A stretch of 6,025 nt of DNA from Planctomycetales bacterium. GTDB lineage: Bacteria; Planctomycetota; SBBH01. Numbering within the stretch: the first letter of the stretch is position 1; the number at the start of each line of letters is the position of its first letter. The stretch spans positions 1 to 6,025 of the forward strand of contig SBBH01000031.1 in the NCBI GenBank assembly GCA_005239795.1. The letters are read 5' to 3'. A program made the translations under genes and the position numbers. Positions 1 to 5,786 of the stretch are shown here, piece by piece. The notes under the pieces were generated by a model. The model did no database searches, was not told the DNA's origin, and worked only from the letters and a program-made list of their open reading frames with translations.

Positions 1-79
1 CGCTTCTGCAAGGCACGACGCCATTGGAAATCTTTGGCTCATGTCAGAGGCGTCCTAGATTAAGTTGGCGGCAATGTCT

Positions 80-120
80 CTCACGTATGATCTCCGAGAT
101 ACTCATTCATACTCTGTGAG
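80..120. repeat. Imperfect inverted repeat downstream of the dehydrogenase gene
   Basis: The outer arms are CTCAC (80-84) with GTGAG (116-120). Next come TATGA (86-90) with TCATA (107-111), separated from the outer arms by 1 nt on one side and 4 nt on the other. Inside lies a small palindrome, ATCTC-C-GAGAT (90-100). It sits about 40 bp beyond the stop codon of the minus-strand dehydrogenase, where a transcript end would be expected. There is no T-tract on either side, so it is not a typical intrinsic terminator. The surrounding 1-160 stretch is visibly less GC-rich than the genes, and I see no supportable gene in it. Confidence 0.35.
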
Positions 121-160
121 CCCTCTTAGTCAAACACAGAAGTTATTTCCGCGCGGCGCC

Positions 161-1471
161 TTACGCCTGGATGATCTTCTCGCGTCCCTCTTTGACGTCC
201 CGCGTCGCGTTTCGGGTGTCCACCACGAGCGGCGCGTGCTGGACGACCCAGGCGTAGTCGACACAAGAGTGGGCCGTCACGATGAGGACCGCGTCGGCGC
301 GGCGCAGGGCCTCCTCGGTGAGGGGGGTCGAGTCCATCGAGAAGCCGTGCCGCGTGGAACGGCCCTGCGGGATGAACGGGTCGTGGTAGGCGACCTCGGC
401 CCCGCCGTGGGCGAGAAGTTCGGCGAGCTTCAGGGCGGGGGATTCCCGCAGGTCGTCGACATTCTCCTTGTAGGCGATCCCCAGGAGCAGGACGCGCGAC
501 CCTTTCAACGGTTTTCCGCGCGCGTTCAGGGCGTGGGCCAGGCGCTCGACCACGTAGTGCGGCATTCCGGCGTTCACCTCGCCGGCCAGCTCAATGAACC
601 GCGTCGGCGTCTCGTACTGGCGTGCTTTCCATGAAAGATAAAAAGGGTCGATCGGGATGCAGTGCCCCCCCAGGCCCGGCCCGGGGTAGAACGGCTTGAA
701 CCCGAACGGCTTCGTGGCCGCCGCCTCGATCACCTCCCAGACGTCGATCCCCATCCGGTCGAAGAGGATCTTGAGCTCGTTCACCAAGGCGATGTTGACC
801 GACCGATAGATGTTCTCGAGGACCTTGGCCGCCTCCGCGACCTCGCAGGAGGAGACCCGCACCACCTTGGGGACGATCGGGGCGTAGAGCGCCGCCGCTA
901 GGTCTGCGGCGGCCGGGGAGCATCCCCCGATGATCTTGGGGATGTTTCCCAGCGTGTGCTCCGGGTGGCCGGGGTCTTCGCGCTCCGGCGAATAGGCCAG
1001 GAAGAAATCCTGGCCTTCCTGGAGCCCTGCGCGGGCCAGGATCGGCAGGAGGTCTCCGGAGGTCGTCCCGGGGTAGGTCGTGCTTTCGAGCACAACCAAT
1101 TGTCTTTTGCGCAGGGTCTTCGCGACCGCTTCGCCCGTCGAGAGGACATAGGAAAGGTCCGGATCGCGCGTGGCCGTGAGCGGCGTCGGGACGCAGATCA
1201 AGATGACATCGGCTTCGGCCAGGCGCGCGAAATCCGCCGTGGGCGTGAACGTCTTTCGCGCAATCCCTTGAGCGATCCACTCGGCGGGGATGTGGCGGAT
1301 ATAAGATTTTCCCGCCGCAAGCGCTTCCACCTTCTTGGCATCGACGTCGAATCCCAGGACGCGAAATCCCGCTTCCGAGAAGCGCCGCGCCAGCGGCAGT
1401 CCCACGTATCCCAGCCCGATCACGCCGCAGACGGCATCCCTCGCCTGGATTTTTCGGAGAAGCTCTTGCAT
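161..1471 (-). CDS. wbpA: Nucleotide-sugar dehydrogenase, WbpA-type (UDP-N-acetylglucosamine 6-dehydrogenase-like)
   Basis: This cytoplasmic NAD-dependent enzyme would oxidise C6 of a UDP-sugar to a carboxylate in two steps, supplying uronic-acid sugars for surface polysaccharide. In the 436-residue protein the Rossmann motif GLGYVGLP is at 19-26, LEST at 128-131, SPERED at 161-166, the conserved Lys/Asn of AAKVLEN at 216/220, the catalytic cysteine in GGHCIPIDPFYL at 271, and the C-terminal GIAYK--VDDLRESP at 331-345. SPER rather than SPEFLREG, together with GPGLGGHCIPIDPFYL-WKA, points to the WbpA/WecC group acting on N-acetylated UDP-sugars rather than UDP-glucose dehydrogenase; the exact substrate is inferred. 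The start at 1471 gives the usual family length. In-frame ATGs at 1516 and 1564 would add residues translated partly from the intergenic repeat. No clear Shine-Dalgarno precedes 1471. It is divergent from the lipid kinase gene. Confidence 0.93.
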   Translation of the reverse strand: MQELLRKIQARDAVCGVIGLGYVGLPLARRFSEAGFRVLGFDVDAKKVEALAAGKSYIRHIPAEWIAQGIARKTFTPTADFARLAEADVILICVPTPLTATRDPDLSYVLSTGEAVAKTLRKRQLVVLESTTYPGTTSGDLLPILARAGLQEGQDFFLAYSPEREDPGHPEHTLGNIPKIIGGCSPAAADLAAALYAPIVPKVVRVSSCEVAEAAKVLENIYRSVNIALVNELKILFDRMGIDVWEVIEAAATKPFGFKPFYPGPGLGGHCIPIDPFYLSWKARQYETPTRFIELAGEVNAGMPHYVVERLAHALNARGKPLKGSRVLLLGIAYKENVDDLRESPALKLAELLAHGGAEVAYHDPFIPQGRSTRHGFSMDSTPLTEEALRRADAVLIVTAHSCVDYAWVVQHAPLVVDTRNATRDVKEGREKIIQA

Positions 1472-1525
1472 GGGACGGATGTTAAGAGGAGCGTCGGTAC
1501 CGGTAAAGCCGCACATCTTGCGGAA

Positions 1526-1588
1526 CGTGGTTCGTGGACCGTGGTGCGCAGGTCTGCGACTCACACATCACGAACCACGGTCCACGTA
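1526..1588. repeat. Heptamer-periodic inverted repeat in the divergent intergenic region
   Basis: The left arm reads in 7-bp units CGTGGTT, CGTGGAC, CGTGGTG (1526-1546). The right arm carries the complement in the same 7-bp phase: TCACACA, TCACGAA, CCACGGT, CCACGTA (1561-1588). The longest perfect arm pair is 13 bp, 1533-1545 with 1574-1586, with 28 nt between. A smaller CGCAG-GT-CTGCG palindrome sits inside (1547-1558). It lies between two divergent genes and ends 2 nt before the kinase ATG, so it occupies the place where promoter or ribosome-binding signals would be expected. A regulatory dyad, a cruciform or a dispersed intergenic repeat are all possible. I see no convincing -35/-10 pair here. 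Confidence 0.7.
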
Positions 1589-1590
1589 CA

Positions 1591-2517
1591 ATGAACTCCA
1601 TGTCGTGCCGAATTCTCATTGTCGCCAATCCCGCCTCGGGGCGGGGCCGCGCGCGTGCGGCGCTCTGGGAGATCACGCGGGGCTTGGCGCGCGCGGGGCT
1701 CTCCTGGGAGGTCGTGGTCAGCCGGTCGCGGGAGGATTTGCGGCCCGCTTGCCGAAGTGCGGGCCCCGGCTACAATGCGCTCGTTGCCGTCGGCGGCGAC
1801 GGCACCGTGAACGAGATCCTACAGGAGGCGCGCTCCGACGGACTGCCGCTGGCGATCTGGCCGGCAGGGACCGCGAACCTCGTCGCCCGGGAGCTCGGAT
1901 TCACACGCGACGCCGACAGGCTCGCGGCAGCCCTGGCGCGGGGGGATTGGGCCCCGATGGATCTGGGCGAATGCCGCTGGCCGCGGACGGATTTGCCGCC
2001 GCGCCGGTTCGCCGCCTGCGTCGGGGCGGGGTTTGACGCGCGGGTGGTGCGAGCCGTCGCGGGGCGTCGGCGCGGGAAGATCCGATGGACGGCCTATCTG
2101 GGGCCGTTTCTGGGCGAGGCCTGGAGGAGCGGGGGACGCTTGATGGCGCGACTCGACGACGGCCCCGAATGGGAGGGGAGCCAGGTGGTGGTGAGCAACC
2201 TCGTGCGCTACGGCGGCTTTTTTAGGATCGCGCCGGAGGCGCGCTTCGACGATGGGCGTCTCGACCTCTGCCTTTTTGAGGGGGATCGGCCGATCGACAT
2301 CCTGCGCTACGCCTGGGGGGCCCTGCGCGCACGTCACGCGTTATGGCCCGACGTGCGTCTGGCCGCAGGGCGACGTATCGCACTTCGCACCGCCTCCGGA
2401 GAGATTCCCGTCCAACTCGACGGCGAGCCGCTGGGGGTTCTTCCCGTCGAGATCGACGTCGTGCCCGCCGCGGTCCGCGTGGTGAGGGGCCGTACGGAAT
2501 TTTCGCGCGAATCCTAA
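1591..2517 (+). CDS. Diacylglycerol kinase-family lipid kinase (YegS/BmrU-like)
   Basis: This is a predicted ATP-dependent lipid kinase that phosphorylates diacylglycerol or a related lipid at the inner face of the cytoplasmic membrane; the true substrate cannot be read from sequence. In the 308-residue protein the N-terminal motif NPASGRGR is at 13-20, the nucleotide-binding GGDGT at 68-72 followed by VNEIL, PAGTANLVARELG at 91-103, GAGFDA at 145-150, APEARFDDGRLDL at 214-226, and the C-terminal QLDGEP at 275-280. All family landmarks are present and the length (about 300) is normal. ATG 1591 is preferred because only the repeat lies upstream; ATG 1600 is an alternative. No Shine-Dalgarno precedes either. 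It is first in the plus-strand run, 17 bp ahead of the TPR gene. Confidence 0.93.
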   Translation: MNSMSCRILIVANPASGRGRARAALWEITRGLARAGLSWEVVVSRSREDLRPACRSAGPGYNALVAVGGDGTVNEILQEARSDGLPLAIWPAGTANLVARELGFTRDADRLAAALARGDWAPMDLGECRWPRTDLPPRRFAACVGAGFDARVVRAVAGRRRGKIRWTAYLGPFLGEAWRSGGRLMARLDDGPEWEGSQVVVSNLVRYGGFFRIAPEARFDDGRLDLCLFEGDRPIDILRYAWGALRARHALWPDVRLAAGRRIALRTASGEIPVQLDGEPLGVLPVEIDVVPAAVRVVRGRTEFSRES

Positions 2518-2523
2518 GGGTAA

Positions 2524-2529
2524 GGGGAG
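2524..2529 (+). promoter_or_regulatory. Ribosome binding site of the TPR gene
   Basis: GGGGAG sits 5 nt before ATG 2535, just after the kinase stop codon. A TAAGGG direct duplication (2515-2526) runs from the stop codon into it. This site fixes the TPR protein start at 2535 rather than at upstream in-frame ATGs that lie inside the kinase gene. Confidence 0.65.
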
Positions 2530-2534
2530 CTAGC

Positions 2535-2927
2535 ATGGTCAAGAGGCGGGACGAGACATTCCAGATCGAGTTCTACGAGGGGATCCTCCGGCGAAACCCC
2601 ACGCAGATCGACGCGCTCCGCCAGATCGGGCACCTGTACACCCGCATCGGCCGGATCCGCGAGGGGTTGAAGGCGGATTTGGTGCTGGCGCTTCTCTGCC
2701 CCCGGGACGCGGTAGCCCAGTACAACCTCGCCTGCAGTTATTCGCTTCTTGCTGATCTGGAAAAGGCGTTTGTGCACCTCGAAGAGGCGATGCACCTGGG
2801 GTATCGGGATCTCGAGCATCTCCAGGGGGATTCGGATCTGGCCCTTCTCCGGCAGGATCCCCGTTTTGCCGCGTTGCTGTCCCGTTTTGGAGCTTCGGGA
2901 AACGCCTCGCCATGCGAGGACGCCTGA
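2535..2927 (+). CDS. Small tetratricopeptide-repeat protein
   Basis: A 130-residue, helical, soluble protein with no signal peptide or membrane segment. A first TPR-like helix pair covers about residues 8-45, including ALRQIGHLYTRIGRIREGL (27-45). A second, clearer repeat is at about 60-91: AVAQYNLACSYSLLADLEKA followed by FVHLEEAMHLGY. The tail GYRDLEHLQGDSDLALLRQDPRF (89-111) is the capping element often seen at the end of short TPR proteins (established pattern, recalled rather than searched). Such proteins are usually protein-interaction scaffolds; no specific partner can be named. It sits between the kinase (17 bp upstream) and the DUF3108 gene, which it overlaps by 16 bp, implying translational coupling. 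It may serve the envelope proteins encoded after it (inference). Confidence 0.86.
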   Translation: MVKRRDETFQIEFYEGILRRNPTQIDALRQIGHLYTRIGRIREGLKADLVLALLCPRDAVAQYNLACSYSLLADLEKAFVHLEEAMHLGYRDLEHLQGDSDLALLRQDPRFAALLSRFGASGNASPCEDA

Positions 2928-3934
2928 GAGCCGGATACGGCACCCCTGGTGCACCCGGATCCTGGAAGGTCAGGTTCTTTTTCGGCGTTATCCTCCCGGC
3001 AGGCGCGGTTTTCGCTTTCTGGATCGGTTGGCGCCAGGCGCGAGCCTCTTTTCTTCAGGAGGTTGCGCCCGGTTTCTCCCGGAGCGTTGAGCCGCTCCCG
3101 TCCCTGTATGAGGCCGCCGCCGGCGCCGAGGAGGCTTGGCGCGCCTTCCCTTTTCCAGTGGGGGAGCGGCTGACCTACAGCGTGAGCTGGGAGGGGATTC
3201 CCGTGGGGGACGTGGCCATGGAGGTCGTGGAGAAATTCTCCTACGCGCCCGACTGGCTCCGGCGCGACCCGGCCGAGCGGGCGGGCTCCGAGGCGGGATA
3301 CCGCCCACCGGAGCGATTCGTCTATCCGCCCGATTTCTCGCGGGATGTCTGCCGGGTGCGCGTGACGACCCGGTCGAGCCGATGGCTGGACGCGATCTAC
3401 AAGGTGGACGACCGGATCGAGACCTTAATCGACATGGAAGGGTCCTATCCCTGGCGCTACGACGAGTACATCCGGGAGGGGAGCCGCCGGAAGGACAACC
3501 TCGTCGAATTCGACCAGAAAAACCACGCCGCCTACTACTACCGGCGCAAGGCTGGCGAAAAGGAATATGCCTTTCAGTATGGGGCGGGGCCGCTCGCGGA
3601 CCGCGTCCAGGACCCCTTGTCGGTCACCTACTATGCGCGGCTTCTGGGCCTGGTGCCGGGACAGCGCGTCACGATCACGGTCCACGCCGACAAGCAGGAT
3701 TGGCCGACGGAAATCGAGGTGATCGGCGAGGAGAAAATCGACACCCAGGCCGGCGTGATGGACTGCCTTGTCCTGCGCCCCCGCTACGAGTACGAGGGGC
3801 TTTTCATTCGGTCGAGCGAGCCCAGACTCTGGGTCGAGAAGCAGAACAAGTTTCCCGTGAAGATGGATGTGAAGATCGCCCTGGGGTCGGTGAAGGTCCT
3901 CCTGAAGGAATGGAAGAAAGGGCCGAACCAGTGA
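2912..3934 (+). CDS. Membrane-anchored DUF3108 domain protein
   Basis: A 340-residue protein with an uncleaved signal-anchor-like hydrophobic segment at about 20-40 after a basic N-terminus, so the rest is probably periplasmic. The DUF3108 domain starts at about residue 79: FPFPVGERLTYSVSWEGIPVGD (79-100). It continues through AIYKVDDRIETLID (161-174), NLVEFDQKNHAAYYYR (196-211), RVQDPLSVTYYARLL (231-245) and the end strands KFPVKMDVKIALGSVKVLL (313-331). The family is predicted beta-rich and of unknown function. A proline- and charge-rich stretch at about 111-143 interrupts the region between the first strands and CRVRVTTRSSRWLDAIYKV, and looks like a loop insertion. ATG 2912 overlaps the TPR gene; only a weak CGGGA lies upstream. 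Its stop overlaps the next start codon. Confidence 0.87.
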   Translation: MRGRLRAGYGTPGAPGSWKVRFFFGVILPAGAVFAFWIGWRQARASFLQEVAPGFSRSVEPLPSLYEAAAGAEEAWRAFPFPVGERLTYSVSWEGIPVGDVAMEVVEKFSYAPDWLRRDPAERAGSEAGYRPPERFVYPPDFSRDVCRVRVTTRSSRWLDAIYKVDDRIETLIDMEGSYPWRYDEYIREGSRRKDNLVEFDQKNHAAYYYRRKAGEKEYAFQYGAGPLADRVQDPLSVTYYARLLGLVPGQRVTITVHADKQDWPTEIEVIGEEKIDTQAGVMDCLVLRPRYEYEGLFIRSSEPRLWVEKQNKFPVKMDVKIALGSVKVLLKEWKKGPNQ

Positions 3935-4548
3935 AGCGCCTGGGTTTTTCCGAGAAAGGGCAGGCGCTTGTCGAGATGGCCCTCGTTTTTCCGCTCCATG
4001 TCCTTCTGATCCTGGGGATTTTTCAGATCGGGCTTCTGTCGGCCGGGCGGGCATTCACGCAATACGGCGCCTACGCCGCCGCGCGCGCGGCGCTTGTGGA
4101 GGAAGAACCCGGCGCTGTTCGTGCCGGCCGTCGCGTCGACCCAAAAGCCGCGGCCGAGATCGCCTTGCTTGCCGCGGTGGGGAAGACGCTTCCTGGGGGA
4201 TGGCGCCTGCCGGCCGCTCCCCTGGCGCGGTTCTTGGGGCGCGTGTCGGCCGTGAAAACTCTCGCGGATCCGGCGCGCCTGGCCGCCTGCCGCGCCAAGA
4301 CCCGCACGACATGGCGGCACGAGCCGGGCCGCGTCGCCGCCGAGGTGGAGCATGATTTCGAGCTCATCATCCCCGGCGTCAACCGCCTCTTCGTTTTTGG
4401 ATGGAGCGCCTGGGGCGCGATCGGGAAGAGCCGCTGGGGGAGCTTGTCATTTCCCTCGATGCCGCCGGATCCCGAGGCCGCTCTCCTTTCGGCCCGCTAC
4501 GGGGCGCCGCACATTCCGCTTCGCGCTGAGTGCGTCCTACCGCGTTGA
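3931..4548 (+). CDS. TadE-like pilus assembly / minor pilin-like protein
   Basis: A 205-residue protein with the TadE-type N-terminus: GQALVEMALVFPLHVLLILGIFQIG (10-34), a prepilin-like hydrophobic helix with the conserved glutamate at 15. FTQYGAYAAARAAL (42-55) follows, as is typical after TadE helices. The rest (about 56-205) should be periplasmic. It holds two cysteines (120, 201) that could form a disulfide and the stretch EVEHDFELIIPGVNRLF (138-154). TadE-family proteins are minor pilin-like components of Flp/Tad pili or related secretion complexes; the specific role here is inferred. The start is GTG 3931, overlapping the preceding TGA stop by 4 bp (GTGA), with AAAGG about 9 nt upstream. 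The next in-frame ATG falls inside the hydrophobic motif and would destroy it. Confidence 0.86.
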   Translation: MKRLGFSEKGQALVEMALVFPLHVLLILGIFQIGLLSAGRAFTQYGAYAAARAALVEEEPGAVRAGRRVDPKAAAEIALLAAVGKTLPGGWRLPAAPLARFLGRVSAVKTLADPARLAACRAKTRTTWRHEPGRVAAEVEHDFELIIPGVNRLFVFGWSAWGAIGKSRWGSLSFPSMPPDPEAALLSARYGAPHIPLRAECVLPR

Positions 4549-4553
4549 TGAGG

Positions 4554-4594
4554 CAAACACGAAACACCAAATCACAAACATCAAATAAACTCCA
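4554..4594 (+). repeat. A/C-rich heptamer-periodic repeat filling the gap between the TadE-like and Tad-like genes
   Basis: Read in 7-bp steps the sequence is CAAACAC, GAAACAC, CAAATCA, CAAACAT, CAAATAA, then ACTCCA up to the ATG. The plus strand has just one G in 41 nt, in sharp contrast to the GC-rich genes on either side. The repeat fills nearly the whole 46-bp intergenic gap and leaves no Shine-Dalgarno sequence before ATG 4595. Its spacing from ATCAC to CAATGAA matches that of the repeat before the lipid kinase gene. It resembles dispersed short intergenic repeats that I recall from metagenomic bacterial genomes, but this was not searched. Confidence 0.68.
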
Positions 4595-5776
4595 ATGAAT
4601 CCTCTGCGCTTCTTCCGGAACCTTCATGAAGATGAAGGTGCGGTAGGTCTTGCCTTCGGGGCTCTGACGCTTTTCATCGCGGTGGCCCTGGTGGCGATGA
4701 GCGTCGACGTCTGGGAGCTCCTGCGCGCCAAGGTCCAGGCCCAGGACGCCGCCGACGCCGTCGCCTATTCCGCGGCCGCGATGACGGCGAACACCCTGGC
4801 GGTCCTGTCCTCCCTCAACATGACGCTCATCTGGATCTACCGGACGGCGCTCGGGATCATCGCGGCCGTCATCACGACGGGGGTGCTCGCGGCTTTGAAC
4901 GTCCTTCTGCCGGGGGCGTTCGCCTGGGCGGTGCCGCTTTTTGAGCGCTCACTCGCGATCGCTCAGGACTGGCTCCCGCGCCTGGTGGCCTGGGCCCGGG
5001 CCGTGGGACGGCTCCAAGACGGGATCGTCAAGGGGACCCCGGCGGCGATCGAGGCGGAGGCGCTCCGGATCGCCCGCGCCAACGGCGCCTCGGTGGGGTT
5101 TGTCCTTCCTGTGGTGCGCCTGCCGGTCGAGCGCGAAAAGAACATCGACCGCTTTTTGGACCGCGTCGGCGGCGGAGTCGTGCCGGCGTGGGGCTTGAAA
5201 TACCTGTTTCCGGGCGAGCCGGCGGCGTCGGAGCGCGGCGGACTCTTTCGCAAGGCCGGCTCCCAGGTGGTGCGCCGGCACCGGAAGGGACGCAGCTTCG
5301 ACGAGACACGCCATCAAAGCGCCGGGGAGGAGGATATCGGCGTGGGGGCGCAAAATCCCCGCACCGCCGGGATGCTTGCGCGGTTCCGCCAGATCTTGGC
5401 CGACATCCGCCGCAAGCCTCTCCCGCTGTCGCTTGTGCTTACAGACGCTTACGCTCGGATGCGGATCCAGTCCGTCGCCTGGAGCGGCGCCGATCCGGTG
5501 CGTGAGCGGATCCTTTTGGGGGAGACTTTTTTCCCCTGGCCGGCTGCGGCGAAGGGGTTTTTGACCTTGGCCGCGACCCAGCCGCGCCATCCCCGGATCG
5601 ATGCCAACACGGTCCAGATCGATCCGGACAATCTGTACCGGACCGACGGCTGGGAGGTCGCCTGGCGGTCGGTGGATTTGGCGGCTCTCCGGCGCTCCTC
5701 CCGGACGGGAGCGGCCGGAAAATTCTTGAGTCGACTCAAAGGAGTTTCGGCGGTGGAAGGGCTCATTCACCATTAA
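4595..5776 (+). CDS. Tad/TadG-like putative Flp pilus-assembly protein
   Basis: A 393-residue protein. The N-terminus (DEGAVGLAFGALTLFIAVALVAMSVDV, 13-39) is a single hydrophobic helix preceded by an acidic/Gly motif. It is followed by VQAQDAADAVAYSAAAMTANTL (47-68), the QxAADA signature of the putative Flp pilus-assembly TadE/G-like domain. Unusually, a second long hydrophobic stretch lies at about 83-115 (ALGIIAAVITTGVLAALNVLLPGAFAWAV), so the chain may cross the membrane twice or carry a buried helix. The remaining 270 residues are not recognised: charged around 205-260, with no identifiable enzymatic motif. The start at 4595 places the helix at the expected distance from the N-terminus, but no Shine-Dalgarno precedes it. 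It is followed after 10 bp by another TadE-like gene. TadG versus a generic Tad-domain protein cannot be resolved. Confidence 0.8.
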   Translation: MNPLRFFRNLHEDEGAVGLAFGALTLFIAVALVAMSVDVWELLRAKVQAQDAADAVAYSAAAMTANTLAVLSSLNMTLIWIYRTALGIIAAVITTGVLAALNVLLPGAFAWAVPLFERSLAIAQDWLPRLVAWARAVGRLQDGIVKGTPAAIEAEALRIARANGASVGFVLPVVRLPVEREKNIDRFLDRVGGGVVPAWGLKYLFPGEPAASERGGLFRKAGSQVVRRHRKGRSFDETRHQSAGEEDIGVGAQNPRTAGMLARFRQILADIRRKPLPLSLVLTDAYARMRIQSVAWSGADPVRERILLGETFFPWPAAAKGFLTLAATQPRHPRIDANTVQIDPDNLYRTDGWEVAWRSVDLAALRRSSRTGAAGKFLSRLKGVSAVEGLIHH

Positions 5777-5780
5777 GGTG
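5775..5780 (+). promoter_or_regulatory. Probable ribosome binding site for the last, partial gene
   Basis: AAGGTG, partly overlapping the preceding TAA stop, lies 6 nt before ATG 5787. It is a one-mismatch Shine-Dalgarno match. It supports the long N-terminal reading of the last gene over a downstream TTG at 5934. Confidence 0.45.
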
Positions 5781-5786
5781 TTGGAA

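Noticed and set aside
1..42. Possible start of a minus-strand gene (ATG at 42, reading MSQRFPMASCLAEA to the window edge)
   Set aside because: Only 14 codons are visible, with no ribosome binding site and no recognisable motif. Plus-strand frames here also close within about 120 bp without a recognisable C-terminus.
65..634. Plus-strand 189-codon open frame across the 3' end of the dehydrogenase gene
   Set aside because: It is antisense to a gene with complete family motifs; its translation is low-complexity, shows no recognisable domain, and fits a high-GC shadow frame.
1472..1564. N-terminal extension of the dehydrogenase to ATG 1564 or 1516
   Set aside because: The longest extension is translated from the heptamer repeat, and both make the protein longer than the family norm; the Rossmann strand starts normally from 1471.
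1526..1588. Intrinsic terminator reading of the inverted repeat
   Set aside because: The flanking genes diverge from it, so no transcript is expected to end here, and there is no T-tract; the 28-nt loop is also too long for a typical terminator.
1526..1588. CRISPR-like reading of the repeats
   Set aside because: Units are 7 bp with no unique spacers of regular length, and there are no cas genes nearby.
3425..4054. Minus-strand 209-codon open frame opposite DUF3108 and the TadE-like gene
   Set aside because: It is antisense across two well-supported genes, with no motif or ribosome binding site.
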